From: Sphaeramia orbicularis
Taxonomy: Eukaryota; Chordata; Actinopteri; Kurtiformes; Apogonidae
Assembly (NCBI RefSeq): GCF_902148855.1
Contig: NC_043957.1
Span: forward strand, 8,707,158 to 8,771,157
Length of the DNA: 64,000 nucleotides
Reading direction: 5' to 3'
Part shown: positions 39,755 through 52,223 of the stretch, in pieces
Layout: every line of letters begins with the position of its first letter
Numbering within the stretch: the first letter of the stretch is position 1
Notes under the pieces: model-generated
Told to the model about the DNA's origin: nothing
The model's database searches: none
Seen by the model: the letters and a program-made list of their open reading frames with translations, nothing else
Made by a program: the position numbers and the translations under genes

Positions 39755-40480
39755 GTGTCTGAGAACGTGATTGAGGACAGCTGGGTAGGGGGTTTATTCT
39801 GCTTCTATGGATTTCCACGGAGGGTCATTGTTTGCTCTTTGGTGTATTAGCGCCACCAGGTGGACAGTAACAGGATAAATAAAGCTGATACCTGAGTGTC
39901 AGGCTTTTTGGGACTTTTTTTATTGAAATATTAAAGCTATACCTACTGCTGTGAACCTGAACCACCCACCTCCCTCCAAAGCCCCCTTCCCACTACCTGA
40001 GCCCCTCCTCTCACCTGATGTGTGCGGTGGAAGGGGGGGCAGAGGTGTTGGTATGGTCCACTTTGGTGTGTCTGTGGACCCCTCCTTCAGTAATCAGACA
40101 CATCATCCAACTGCCGCCGCTCCTGTTTGATCAGTAGAGCCTGAATTTAAGGGTCTGGTCTGTGCAGCGCTGGGTCAGGGTCTTCACTGCACATCAGCTG
40201 GGTGATGAGGTGCCCAGGGGATGGGTGTGCACTGTGAGCGCGTGGCCTCCACAAATTTTCTGTGGACATTTGAGGTTTCGTAGTCTATACATTTATCATC
40301 CTACACTGTGTGACACCATGTACCTGTACCTGTTTGAGTCCCTGACCTTTGTGCAGACCTGTCTGTGGAGTCCAGGACACCTGCCTCTGGATTTTTGTGC
40401 ATGCTTAGTATATGCTGAGAAATATTTTATATGTGATACTTCGAGTGATATGCATCTGAAGAGAGACTTTGTGCCATATT
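39755..40480. other. spacer upstream of H4, unassigned
   Basis: GC-richer text at about 39960-40260 without a convincing frame. No exon or named repeat recognised. Confidence 0.4.
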
Positions 40481-40489
40481 TCACAAACA

Positions 40490-41075
40490 TTTCTTTATTA
40501 AGGGCAGTGCATATTAATGAACATCAACAATTGCAGCTGTAAATATGCCAGACTGTAGCAGCAGTGCCAGTGTCCATCTGTAGACCCCAGGCAGGTGACA
40601 GGAAAGACAGATGACAAAAAGGCAAAACATAAAAACACAGAACAACACAGTGAGGACAATCTACTGATGGTCACAGGCTTGGTTTTCCTTCATCCAATGT
40701 TTAAATTGTGATTTGAAGGAGGCATATGACTGTGAGTCTCTTACGTTGAGCGGTAAACTGTTCCAATATTCAGTTCCAATGACTGAAAGTGTAGTTTGTC
40801 CAACAGTAGTGCTCCTGCGTGGCCCTCGAGCTGTGGCCCTGGTGACCATCCCACTGACAGACCGGGATTTGATAAAATCTGTCAAGGGAGGAGGGGCAAG
40901 TCCATGCAAGACTGTGTATCAGGCAAGCATTTTTAAAATTCACAAAATTATTAACATTAAGAAATACTATAATTCTATTCATATATTCATACATCCTTAG
41001 ATTACCTTGTTCGTTTAATATCTAACCAGGCAAGACAGAACTGTAGCCTTGCAGAAGGCAGGGCCTTTTGACGGA
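40490..41075 (-). mobile_element. L2-like LINE, C-terminal ORF2 remnant and 3' end
   Basis: The minus-strand frame 40909-40661 reads LAPPPLTDFIKSRSVSG, TTVGQTTLSVIGTEYWNSLP and SFKSQFKHWMKENQ, the conserved C-terminus of fish L2-like reverse transcriptase proteins. The upstream part is decayed and the element is 5'-truncated. Confidence 0.75.
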
Positions 41076-42257
41076 GCGAAAAGGACCTAAAACAAACTAA
41101 AATTACACAGGACAATTAAAACACTAGTATAGAGACACAACTAAAATCCATAAAATGTGTCAACTTTACTTCGAGTTAGATTCACTGTTTAACAATTACA
41201 TTTGTCATCTACATATATCTCATACATTTAAAATAAGAGGTTTCCAGTACGGTGTAAAAATATATTGTCCATTTGCCTCTGTACTGTCAGTCAGATTTTT
41301 ATGTCCAACATAAAGTTGTTACTGTGTCTAAGAAATGTAGAGAAACCACAACCTGAGAACCAACAGCTTTCTTTCATGTATGTCAACTGAATACAAACCC
41401 AACATTTTTAAATATTTATAGACCAAAATAAAACTTTAGAGTGATTAGACTTTTTTTTAACAGTGAAAACTTTCATATTAAACAGAAATAAGTCCCAGTA
41501 GTTGTGCTCTTCCAGGTACTATTTGGACAAGAGGTTTAATAAACTCAATAAATGAGATAAACTCAGACTTTTTCTTTCTATCAAGCACAATGTCCTGTAT
41601 ACCATAAACATCAGTACACAACCTCGATTTTTTTTTTTATAGAAATAAAAAACAAAAACAAAAAAACAAAACAAGAAACATGTCAAACTATACACTGCAC
41701 CTATTCATTCCTTTTTACACTACTTTTCATTTCTTTTTTTTTTTTTCATTGTATTCTCACTGCTAATAACTTTTTTCTTAATATATCATTATGAACACTG
41801 TAAGTGATGTTCTCTTTTAGAACTATTGTGGCTCTCTGAGTTTTTACTGTTTTATCTGTTATGCTGCCTCCTGGTTTTTGCTGTAAATAAGAACTGGTTC
41901 TCATACCTGGTTAGATTATCTGTGGTTTGATGAATATCATTAGTTTCAAAGTTGAATAGTTTACAACCCAGTCCCTTATATTAAACATGATTATTTATGT
42001 CCATTTGTAATGTCAGTAGCTTTTATTTTCTACTGGGTTGTTTTATTGCATCGCAACCATCGAAATGATGTAAATAATGTGTTTCTATTTACACACTAGT
42101 CCAAACTTGTGTAATTCAACTGTGGCTTAATTAACACAGTAACTATGTGTCCAGAGGAAGGGAGTGTGCAGTTGTGATTTCCACCATTAAAGGTGAAACT
42201 CATTCTAAATAAACATATATTTCCAAGGAGGAAGTGTGTCTTTCTAGTGGTGGTGGG

Positions 42258-42273
42258 GGCTCTTAAAAGAGCC
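42258..42273 (-). terminator. histone 3' stem-loop, H1 copy 2
   Basis: GGCTCTTTTAAGAGCC on the minus strand, 36 bases beyond the stop, as in copy 1. Confidence 0.95.
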
Positions 42274-42309
42274 TTTGCTCAGTGTGGTTCAGTCTCAGGC
42301 TGGGCCTCT

Positions 42310-42930
42310 TTACTTCTTTTTCGGGGCTGCCTTCTTTGCTGGGCTCTTCTTGGCTGCTTTGGGCTTGGCTGCCTTCTTTGCGGGGGCTTTCTTGGCTGCG
42401 GGGGCCTTTTTGGCCGCCTTCTTGGGGCTCTTGGCCGCCTTCTTGGGGCTCTTGGCCGCCTTCTTGGCCGCTGCTGCGGGCTTCTTGGCCTTCTTCGGAG
42501 CCTTCTTGGCGGCTGGGGCCTTCTTGGCCGCCGCCGCCTTCTTGGGCTTCTTGGCGGCTGCGGGTTTCTTGGCGCCGGCCTTCTTGGCTTTAGGAGCGGC
42601 TTTCTTTGCGGGCTTCTTGGCCTCGGTCTTCTTGCTCATCTTGAACGAGCCGGAGGCCCCGGTCCCCTTGGTCTGGACCAGAGCCCCCTTCAGGACCAGT
42701 TTCTTGACCGCGGTCTTGACCCGGACCTTGTTCTTGTCCACATCGTATCCTCCGGCGGCCAGAGCCTTCTTCAGGGCGGCCAGAGACACGCCGCTCCGCT
42801 CCTTGGAGGCGGACACGGCTTTGAGGATCAGGTCCCCCACACTGGGTCCGGCCTTCTTGGCGGGTTTGGACGCCTTCTTCTTGGCGGGCCTGGCCGGAGC
42901 CGCGGCGGGAGCTGGAGCTACTTCTGCCAT
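42310..42930 (-). CDS. linker histone H1 (copy 2)
   Basis: Single exon, 206 aa, [19 protein letters not shown]; nearly identical to copy 1 (two substitutions), with the same promoter (AC box at 43079-43085) and the same 3' signal. The globular domain is intact. The high identity of coding and flanking DNA suggests recent duplication or ongoing gene conversion between the inverted arms. It is followed 1.9 kb upstream on the map by no other histone until H2B copy 2. Confidence 0.97.
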   Translation of the reverse strand: MAEVAPAPAAAPARPAKKKASKPAKKAGPSVGDLILKAVSASKERSGVSLAALKKALAAGGYDVDKNKVRVKTAVKKLVLKGALVQTKGTGASGSFKMSKKTEAKKPAKKAAPKAKKAGAKKPAAAKKPKKAAAAKKAPAAKKAPKKAKKPAAAAKKAAKSPKKAAKSPKKAAKKAPAAKKAPAKKAAKPKAAKKSPAKKAAPKKK

Positions 42931-43919
42931 AGTTGGAGTTCGGGATGTGCGGTCACACAAGTGTCTGACTAGACTGAAGAGGAGCTCAGAGCACCGGACG
43001 GCCTTAAACACACCATGAGAACCGTGAAGACTCAACTCGGCCTGTGCGTCCTCGCTCCGCTCTGAATGCTGCGATCCTTGTGTTTTCTCTTCACACATAA
43101 AAGCCAAGAAAACAGCTGCAGGTGAAGGACTGGAGGATGAGAGTGAACGGAGCCCATAGCGGACCTTTGTCTCTTCATGTTCCAGTCATGTAGACCTGTG
43201 AGGATCTGTGGCTTTAGTCTGAACACACTCCAAACCTCACACATCCACCGGGACGGACAACCCCCAACAACGGATTTTCACCCTTCTTTCCCTCATAAAA
43301 GGATTTCAAATGGATCCAAACTCCACCAAAGCTGCGGTGCACTTGCTCAACATTCCTGTTAAGAATGTCAAAGTCTGAAACTGTGTCTATGATGAACACA
43401 CTGAATGAAACTGAAGCTGTTTTGTCAAGACCAAACACACAGATTTACAGCAGATTAGTGCAGTTCAGATCAGGTCTGTGCAGATGGACTGGCATCATTG
43501 TTTTGTAGAGAACTTTTTTAATGACTACATGGAGCAAAAAAATGAAAATAACACTCATATGTGTCTAACAAATTAATAACAATATGATTTTGCTGCAAAA
43601 AAAATCCCTTATGATGATGAGATCAGACAGACTGAGTATTAGACATTTGCTGGATCTGTGCTCAGTGGGACTGTGCAGGTCTGTGGTGGGATGATGTTTA
43701 TGTTTATTGATTGTTCCAGTGTGTGATATTTGTTTGTTGTTGGTAATTTAGTTTTCTTACTGCTGTAATAATAATAATAAAACATAATTATTTTATTACT
43801 GTTTATTATTACTACTTTATTATTTTATTTACACTAGTAGTTTTTATTATGCCAAATACCTGTTTTTCCACTAATATTTTTTATATCTATTATTATTTTC
43901 TTTCCTTTTTTCTTGTAAT

Positions 43920-44035
43920 ATATGTGTTCAGTCCGTTAAATTTTGTGCTGCTACTGGAACCTTGATTTTCTGAGGGCTCTACGCAAAGGATCAATAAAAT
44001 TCTTATCAATCTAATTAAATTTAATTTTGATAATG
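43920..44035 (+). repeat. LINE 3'-tail-like repeat
   Basis: GTGCTGCTACTGGAACCTTG, then TTTTCTGAGGG and GGATCAATAAAATTCTTATC resemble the 3' end of Rex1/CR1-like LINEs. It abuts the end of the right H1 arm. Confidence 0.5.
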
Positions 44036-44045
44036 AATAGGTGTA

Positions 44046-44409
44046 TTAACCCTTTATAGGGCACTCATACTCTGAAATTAAAAATAAATGTAAAAAAAAA
44101 TCCAAGAAATATAGATAAAAACTACAAGAAAAGCATGTGTAAAATGAAAGCAATATCACTTTTAGAACATTAGACCAACATAAGTGCTGATCCAGACACC
44201 TGTCCACATCCACATGATCCCTTTTGAACATCATTCCCTACATCAGTACCATTACTTCATGGTACCGAACAAAGCAGGTCCACTCGACCCTCTAGACCAC
44301 ATTAGACCTGGGATTGTTGCCTCTCTGTCCTCACTGGAACTGCTGATGCCACTGTCTTGTAATATGTGCAGAAATGACCAAAACAGTCACTTTCCCAATA
44401 AAGGGTTAA
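44046..44409 (+). mobile_element. TTAA-flanked short element, family 4
   Basis: 364 bases from TTAACCCTTTATAGGGCACT to CTTTCCCAATAAAGGGTTAA. The termini are inverted repeats of about 13-18 bases including TTAA. It has the piggyBac-like pattern and no coding capacity. Its internal sequence is unlike families 1-3. Confidence 0.75.
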
Positions 44410-44976
44410 AGTGAAATAAGGAGCCTTATAAGGAATTAAGGAAATCATTTTAAACCAATTGTATTTTTGAATTATAACCTCAAACAAACATCTAAATACT
44501 TAAAACAGAGGTCTCTGAGGATTAAATCAGTTCTTCCTAAAATATAAAAATAATTTAATGACTGTAAACCAGGTTCTATTTAATCTTGTGAACAGACACC
44601 ATCGTACATTCTGGAATAAAGTACAGGTTTATGGTCCTCATGAAGATTATCTGATGGAATTCTGTACAAGTATATTTTTTTGACTAATTTAATTAGTTTT
44701 TAATACTTGATTAATGTCAGTTTCATTTCTGAATTGGTTAATATTCAGATACATCTCCTTTGTGCAAAATCTCCATTGATAGGTACATCTGTGGAGTTTT
44801 AACTACATTAAAGTTCACTGTAAAACTCAAGTGTCTGTTAGGGCAATTTTCTCCTAATCATGTAGAATCAAACCGGGGCAAGAAACCTCTGAATCACCTT
44901 GTAACTCGTTTTACATATATTATCATTCGTCATACAATGAAACTACAGTGAAGTATGCCTTTTTGGTTTGGTGGGT

Positions 44977-44992
44977 GGCTCTTAAAAGAGCC
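44977..44992 (-). terminator. histone 3' stem-loop, H2B copy 2
   Basis: GGCTCTTTTAAGAGCC on the minus strand, 29 bases beyond the stop, same spacing as copy 1. Confidence 0.95.
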
Positions 44993-45021
44993 TTTGGGTT
45001 GGTGTTTAATTCCAGTAGGTT

Positions 45022-45396
45022 TTACTTGGAGCTGGTGTACTTGGTCACGGCCTTGGTGCCCTCAGACACGGCGTGTTTGGCCAGCTCACCGGGCAGCAGG
45101 AGGCGCACACCTGTCTGGATCTCCCTGGAGGTGATGGTGGACCTCTTGTTGTAATGAGCCAGACGAGAGGCCTCAGAGGCGATGCGTTCAAAGATGTCGT
45201 TGACGAAGGAGTTCATGATGCTCATGGCCTTGGAGGAGATCCCGGTGTCAGGGTGGACCTGCTTCAGGACCTTGTACACGTAGATGGCGTAGCTCTCCCT
45301 CCTGGTCTTTCTCTTCTTCTTGCCGCCTTTACCGGTGGTCTTGGCCACAGCTTTCTTGGAGCCCTTCTTGGGCGCGGACTTTGCGGGTTCAGGCAT
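45022..45396 (-). CDS. core histone H2B (copy 2)
   Basis: Single exon, 124 aa. Full histone fold, [20 protein letters not shown] at the start and [10 protein letters not shown] at the end. Four substitutions against copy 1, two of them in the C-terminal helical part ([12 protein letters not shown]). The duplicated block also includes the promoter and about 200 bases further upstream, in the same orientation as copy 1 and about 7.5 kb away. Confidence 0.98.
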   Translation of the reverse strand: MPEPAKSAPKKGSKKAVAKTTGKGGKKKRKTRRESYAIYVYKVLKQVHPDTGISSKAMSIMNSFVNDIFERIASEASRLAHYNKRSTITSREIQTGVRLLLPGELAKHAVSEGTKAVTKYTSSK

Positions 45397-45462
45397 TTTT
45401 CTATCACTGCTACAGCAACGAATGATCTGACTGCAGAGCTCCGCGGATCTTATACAGGCTTC

Positions 45463-45500
45463 ATGCAAACTCAGCTGCGCAGGCCCCGAGCTGTGATTGG
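45463..45500 (-). promoter_or_regulatory. H2B copy 2 promoter: octamer-like motif and CCAAT box
   Basis: ATGCAAAC at 45463-45470 and ATTGG at 45496-45500, same spacing as in copy 1. A TATA-like TATAAGATC (minus strand, about 45445-45453) is better than the CATAAG of copy 1. Confidence 0.75.
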
Positions 45501-45750
45501 TTCAACTGTTGAGCCGTTGGAGGGGTTTCAGTGGGGAGGGTCTCAGTTCCACAGTAACATGTTGAATCTGGACACAGACTGTGTAAAGGAGGGAAAATAA
45601 CCACGTGATGTCTGTGGAAACAAAGGGCACGAGACTGAAGTGGACTCAGAGTGGGACACAAACCAGAGTGTGTTATCATGAACTTGAACACAAAGTACAT
45701 GATGTGAACTGAGGCTCACTAAGAACATTAATGTTCAGTTCATTTGTTAT

Positions 45751-48700
45751 TTAACTCTTTCCCTGCCAGAGCATTTTCCAGTGAGTTGGTAGCCAGCGCC
45801 AACCTTTTTGGTCATTTTCACTAATCTTTGAAGGCTCACTGAAAATGTTGTATTAGGAGTATGTGAACACTGAATATATCAAAAGAAAGAACAGAACTTC
45901 AACTTTTAAACGCAAAAAACGATTTTATTCTATCTTTATTCGTTCGTGAGATATAAACATTTGAATATTGGTCATTTTCAGGAAAAAACTGAATTTTGAC
46001 CAAAAAACTGAGAAAATTGCATTTTTTTTTTCAAAGATATTGATTTTCAAATAAAACTGATTTCCTATTTACATTTTTTACTCTGTTATTTACCAACAGT
46101 AACACTGTATTCAAAATCACAAAATGAAATAATAACAACAACAATAATAATAACAAACAGCTCTTAGATATCCCATCATTCCACAAAATATTAGAGGAAT
46201 CTACACCAAACTTTAGACCAAACATCTCCTAAAGCACCAGGTTCCTTATAAACTTTACACATTTACATACATCAGTTATTAGTCTTCCACATATTAGTTT
46301 AGCTTTTTGATATAAACACTTAAATATTCCTCATTTTCAAGAAAAAAAAAGAAACAAATTCACTAAATACTGTAGATGTCTGGCCTTTCCTTGGCTGCAC
46401 CAGGTCCTCCTGTTGGACCACCTGCTGTGTTTGATCTGGAAATAAAAAAAAAATCTAGTTATTTATCTATTTATGAATATATGTATTTATTTATTTCATA
46501 CAAAAGCCAAATAAAACAGTGTCTTACCTGTGTCAACGCTGACATTATAGAGCTGAACCACATCTGTATTGAATCTGTCCACAGTCTGAACTCACTCTAA
46601 CAGATGCAGACCAGCTGTCCTTTGTCTTGTCCCATGTCTGTCTGTCCTCTCCTTGAAAGTCCTCTAGAAATGTTTTTTTTTCTCTTCCTCCTGTCTGTCA
46701 TTGTCTCCATGTCTCTCTCTTTTTTTTTTTTTTTTTATAAATTCTTTATTGAAATTTTCAGAGGAATACAGGCACAGACATATGTCCCTATACTTAACAC
46801 AGTTGATTAGCCACCCATAAATACATTCACTTATAAAACTGCTCTTTATCTATAAAAAAAAAACAAACAAACAAAAAAAACAAACAAAAAAAAAAACATA
46901 CATACATATACATGTTAACAAGGCACACATTCTTAAAACATGCATACATTTTCCCTTTTTCCTTTTGTCCCTTTTCTTTCTTTCAATGTGAAGACTGACT
47001 TACAAGTCTATTATGTTCCATGGAAAGGAGTGCTGTTTGTCCAGGGTTCTTCTTCTACGTAGTTCAGTCAATGTTTGTTTAATCACTGTTTTACTATCTA
47101 TGAGATTCTGATTAATGACTGTTAAACATCTCGTTTTCCAGAGCTTGACTGTTATAATGTAGATGATTAACTGGAAGAGTCTATATTTGTTTGTTGATGT
47201 AGATTCCTCTAGAAGTCCGTACATGACTGAGCGATAGTTTATAGGGCAGCTCAGGCCAATGTTTTTAAAAAAAGTCCAAACAGCTTGCGCTCTATAGCAG
47301 TCAATAAGTACGTGTTCTTGAGTTTCGTCATTTCCACAGTTTATCATCGGACATTTTTTTGTTGTGACATAACAGTTCCAGGATACCAGAGCTCTAGCTG
47401 GAAGTCTACTTACAGAAATAAGCCAGCGGATATCTCTGTAATTCTCAGAAATAGATTTGTCCTTTATATTTTTAATGACAGTCTTCTTCTCGTTTTCCTT
47501 TACATGTTTGTAATCCACCAATCCACCATAGCTAAAATCGCTTATACATTTATAGATCCCTCTAGAAGTCCCCTTAACCCAGTCGATATTTAAATGTTTA
47601 TACTTTTCTTTTATGTCACCATATATGATTTTGTAATAAGGTCCTTTCCTTGCCCTGCCTTTTTTTTTCTCCCATGTAGACAGGTCATCGATCCATATTG
47701 ACTTCCGTGACATACTCATTGAGACATTCTTAATAAAGGCAATATTTAATTTGAGACCGAGATCTAGTGCACCGAGTCCACCGAGTTCTTTATTTTTAAA
47801 CAATAGTATTCTTTTAGTGACCTCTCTGGTGGTTCCCCAGATCAGATTTACACACTGTTTGTTCAACCGCATTATCATTTTCTCAGTTGGAGGGAAAATA
47901 TTAGCTAAAAAGAGGAGTTTGGAGAGGATATGAGTTTTCACAATGTTAATTCTACTTTTATAATTTGTATTCTTGTTCTGCCATCTGTTAACTTCTTCCT
48001 TAGTCGAGGTGAATTTTTGTTCCCAATTTCTTTCCCCACAGTTGTTATTTCCAAATGAGATTCCGAGGATTTTAATTTCATCTTTAGTTTGAATATTTAG
48101 GTTGGGTTTATCTATTGCATCTCCGATCCAAACTCCCTCTGTTTTGCTATGGTTTAGGACAGCTCCTGAAGCCATTTCATACATATTAAGATGATTAGTT
48201 AGAACATCCATCTCCACCTGGTTTTTAATTACAACAGTGATGTCATCTGCATAAGCTATTGATTTGACTAAACAGGATTGGCCGAGAGGTATGCCTGTTA
48301 TTTTTATGTCTGAATTAATTGATTTTATTAATGGGCTGATTGCTAAAACATAAAGAGCAGAGCTGAGAGGACATCCCTGCTTCACCCCTCTCTCCACCTG
48401 GAAAGATTTTGTTAAAACACCATTGACATTTATCTTTACGGATGACTTCATATATAAACATTTAACCATGTCGATAAAACTTTTAGGAAGACCATATGCC
48501 TCCATTGCAGCCCAAAGATAGTCACGTGAAATATAATCGAAAGCCTTCTTTTGGTCTAAACCTACAATAAAGAAATCCTTTTGGCCTGAATATGACAGTT
48601 CTCTTAATGTGCTCAAATTATCCCACATATATCGACCTTTGACTGCGCAGGTCTGTTCTTTTACGATAATTTTTTCTAAAACACTACTTAACCGATTATT

Positions 48701-49744
48701 GATAATTTTTGCCAGAATCTTATAGTCGGTGTTCATTAATGTTAAGTGCCTATAATTATCGATGCATGAACGGTCACCTTTTTTGTACAGCAAGTTTAAA
48801 ACTCCTTCATAAAATGAATCTGCCATGACCCCTTTATTTAAACCTTCGTTTAACATAGAGGTAAGTAGATGTAGAACTTCTTCTATACTTAGCTGATAAA
48901 ACTCTGTGGGGAGTCCATCAGGTCCAGGACTTTTACCTACATTTAACTGGTGAATGGCCTGAACCACTTCTTCTCTTTTGATTTCTCCTTTTAGGGAGTC
49001 ACAATTTATTGGAGTAGAGTCTCGAATGGAGTCTAAAAGAGTTTTCGTACAACTCCTATCTATGTCGTTTTTTTTATACGAATTCACACAGTGTTCTCTG
49101 ATAGTTTCTCTAATATCTTTGTCAGTATTTGATATTTGACCATCCGGTTTCTTTATTGATTGTATAGTTTTACTCTGAATTTGTTTTTGTGCAGAGGTGA
49201 TAATATGTAATACGTTTCCTTTTTCATTTATCTCAGTATCTTTACAAATATTAAATGACATTTCGCTATTCAACTTATCTATTAGGACCTTTAGGTCACC
49301 CATAAGATCCATGTCTCTCCATGCCCTCCCTCTTCCTCATCTCTGTGTCGGACCCGTGCCTCCGTGTTTCCCGTGTTCCATGCTTGTCTCCCTCACCTTC
49401 TGTTTCTCCGTTACTGTCTGTAATGGTTCTTCTGTAGCTCAATCATACATATAATTGTCAGACTCTGTCTCCATAATCATCTTTAAAGCTTTTGAAACTG
49501 TGTGGTTCCTGCACAGTCTGCATCCTCATTCACAGTGACTGCCACTGAATGCGTTGCCATGGGATACGTTGATTTCAGTGCGAAAACGTTATGCCCGGTC
49601 CTTCATTTTTCTGGAAAAGCTGCTTAATTGTTTGTTTTTGGACTAAGGAAAGTAGTTCACATGATCCGCAACAGCTTCAACTACAGTATAACAGTGAAAA
49701 CACGGACTGACGGAATATCTCGTCAATGGAGGGGAAAGAGTTAA
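45751..49744 (+). mobile_element. TTAA-flanked element, family 3, split by a LINE
   Basis: The left end TTAACTCTTTCCCTGCCA (45751) is mirrored by GGAGGGGAAAGAGTTAA at 49741-49744, an inverted repeat of about 13 bases. Without the LINE it would be about 1.4 kb. No transposase frame was found in the remaining sequence, which includes GC-richer text at 46376-46440 and 49320-49480. A piggyBac-like origin is inferred from the TTAA target. Confidence 0.65.
46707..49319 (-). mobile_element. 5'-truncated Tx1/L1-like LINE with open reverse transcriptase frame
   Basis: The element (46718-49308, minus strand) is flanked by an 11-base duplication CCATGTCTCTC (46707-46717, 49309-49319) and ends in a poly(A) (poly(T) on the plus strand). 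The uninterrupted frame 49312-47000 (770 aa) lacks the N-terminal endonuclease. Its first Met is partly supplied by the target duplication. It has the RT motifs GKSPGPDGLPTEFYQ (about 127), LDQKKAFDYIS with the catalytic Asp (about 252-262), ERGVKQGCPLS (about 308) and YADD (354-357), then a Cys/His cluster (CPMINCG..H..C) near the C-terminus. With no stops it looks young, but it cannot mobilise alone without endonuclease. Confidence 0.93.
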
Positions 49745-50168
49745 ATGGTAAATATAATGGTCTTTTTATTTTTCTGAACTCTACCATGTGTTTATTGTTG
49801 ATATAGGATTATATTAACAAACTAGAACTGTTATTCCTCATTAATTGCATAAATACCCTCTCTTATTGCAACAGTGGGTAACAACAACAAAAAAAAAAAC
49901 AAAAAACAAACATATTTTGATTTTCTGCAAAAACATAATCAGCTAAATAAACCAAAGGGTTTGGCAATTTTCCACTCATGAAACTAAAGGGTGGGTGAAA
50001 CAACTATGAACTAGTTTTATAGAATAATCCCGAAGGATTAGATTAGAAATGGAATCTCATCATTTCTTTTTTTTTTTGTCAAAGAACCACTAGGTAATGT
50101 GGGTAATGTCCTTTGAGTAGGATTTGGTCTGTAGCACATGAAGAAGTGATGGTGAACATGGTGAGTGG

Positions 50169-50224
50169 GTGGGCCTTAAAAGGACCTTTGGTTTGGTAAT
50201 ACAGGATGTTTAACCTCCAAATGA
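50169..50224 (-). pseudogene. relic of a histone H4 3' end
   Basis: The plus-strand text GGCCTTAAAAGGACCTTTGGTT followed by ATGTTTAACCTCCAAA mirrors the 3' flank of both H4 genes. It reads, on the minus strand, F-G-G-stop of H4, 24 bases from a stem-loop with one lost pair (GGTCCTTTTAAGGCCC). The homology stops at once upstream of the last three codons. It is a truncated third H4 copy about 0.95 kb from H4 copy 2. Confidence 0.75.
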
Positions 50225-50440
50225 AGACTTTACTGTCATTTATGTACATTTACATCTAATTTTGACAGTATTTAAATACTTGATAAATGGCTCTGGTTTG
50301 TATTACAGATATACATTTAGAATATGATTAAGGGTCACTAACTTCATCTGTTTTATGTCAGGAGGATTGTCAATATGTAGAATGATACATATTTTATTAG
50401 AGTTTATTCTTTAAAACACTTTCTTAAATGACATAGCATT

Positions 50441-50839
50441 TACAGGGGTTGGACAAAATAATGGAAACACCATCACCTCAACATGATAATGCCCCAATCC
50501 CTACAGCTAGAATTGTTAAAGAATGGCATGAGGAACATTCTAATGAAGTTGAGCATCTCGTATGGTCGGCACAGTCCCCAGACCTCAACATTAATGAGCA
50601 TTTATGGTCAGTTTTAGAGATTCAAGTAAGACGTCGATTTCCACTGCCATCGTTTAAGAGTTGGAGGGTATTCTAACTGAAGAATGGCTTAAAATTCCTT
50701 TGGAAACAATTCACAAGTTGTAGGAATCAATACCTCGGAGAATTGAGGCTGTGATTGCCGCAAAAGGCGGACCTACACCGTATTAAATTATATTGTTTAT
50801 TTTTTAAGGTGTTTCCATTATTTTTGTCCAACCCCTCTA
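50441..50839 (+). mobile_element. internally deleted Tc1-like transposon
   Basis: TA-flanked, with about 28-base inverted termini (CAGGGGTTGGACAAAATAAT and its mirror ATTATTTTTGTCCAACCCCT). Inside, 50449-50676 encodes a piece of Tc1 transposase: QHDNAPIPTARIVKEW with the second catalytic Asp, then SAQSPDLNINEHLWSVLE with the final Glu. The N-terminal DNA-binding part is missing, so it is nonautonomous. It is inserted between the H4 relic and H4 copy 2. Confidence 0.92.
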
Positions 50840-51104
50840 AATTCATTTTGTGTTTCTTTGGCACAGAGAAAGCTTTCCCTCCAAAATTTGTTTTTGAAAG
50901 TTGAGCACCAATAAAAGTATGGGATTACATTTCCACTCACTGGCTACAGGGTGGGTTAAATATTTACAACAATCATATGGAATCAGGTCATGACACCGGT
51001 CACTATCTGACAATAACTGCCCCACTTTCCTAGGATGGGTAATATGTTCATAGTATGTTTAGATTAAGTGCATAAGAACTTCCCTCTTTCCGTAAGTAGT
51101 GGGT

Positions 51105-51120
51105 GGTCCTTAAAAGGACC
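51105..51120 (-). terminator. histone 3' stem-loop, H4 copy 2 (variant)
   Basis: GGTCCTTTTAAGGACC on the minus strand, identical to the variant after H4 copy 1. Confidence 0.95.
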
Positions 51121-51149
51121 TTTGGTTTGTTAGTAGTATTATGGGATGT

Positions 51150-51515
<366 letters not shown>

Positions 51516-51889
51516 TTATTCAGTGTCTGAGAACGTGATTGAAGACAGGGGAGGAGCTATTTCATTAACGTAATACAAACTGTCGTTGAGGATTAACAAT
51601 CCGGAAGGGGGCACCATCCAGCAGCAGTAGAAGCAAATAACATTACACATGACAAATATCAAAAGAAGAAACAAATAGGTCAAAATAATACAAATTTGGA
51701 TATGTGTTGACTGATAATTCTAGGTGTTTTCAAGTTTCCTAAAGTAGTAAGAGAACTATAACACAGTTTAAAATTTTTTATAGACTAAGGGAAGGAGCTA
51801 GGGCTTCTTCATTCACTTCTTCATTACTCCAGTACTTGGCCAAAAGTATTATAAGGTAAATGACATCAGAAGTGGAGTCCACGGTGTCC

Positions 51890-52115
51890 ATATAAAATAA
51901 ACATGTCAGATAGTAAAAGGGGGAATGTTCATTATTAGATTGATCCAACATCTAATACACTTCCAAAGCTTTTGAGAATGATCACATTCAAAAAATAATT
52001 GGTCCATGGTTTCATCTTCCAAGTTTGAGAATGAACAACTGTCAACATCAAATCTAAATCTTCTTCTAAGAAACTGACCCACCAGATATATATTACTGGT
52101 AACTTTAGGGTCATA
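51890..52115 (-). mobile_element. L1-like LINE ORF2 C-terminal fragment
   Basis: The minus-strand translation VTSNIYLVGQFLRRRFRFD, CSFSNLEDETMDQLFFECDH and SQKLW is the Cys/His end of an L1-type ORF2. It is short and without clear ends, next to an AT microsatellite. A different lineage from the Tx1-like LINE at 46.7 kb. Confidence 0.7.
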
Positions 52116-52148
52116 TATATATGTATACATATACATATAAATATATAA

Positions 52149-52220
<72 letters not shown>
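52116..52220. repeat. AT-rich microsatellite
   Basis: ATAAATAT units pass into about 40 TA units. Confidence 0.95.

Positions 52221-52223
<3 letters not shown>

Larger units (their letters stand above)
41922..43908 (-). repeat. right arm of inverted H1 duplication
   Basis: About 2.0 kb, the reverse complement of 29929-32636 without the about 0.7 kb between the two 61-base repeats of the left arm. At the junction (about 42160-42180) the sequence passes from text like the first repeat (TGATTTCCACCATTAAAGG) to text that follows the second (GGAAGGGAGT). Confidence 0.88.

Noticed and set aside
44046-44409. Small frames in the segment as a gene
   Set aside because: The segment is bounded by TTAA inverted ends and is a transposable element; the frames cross its ends.
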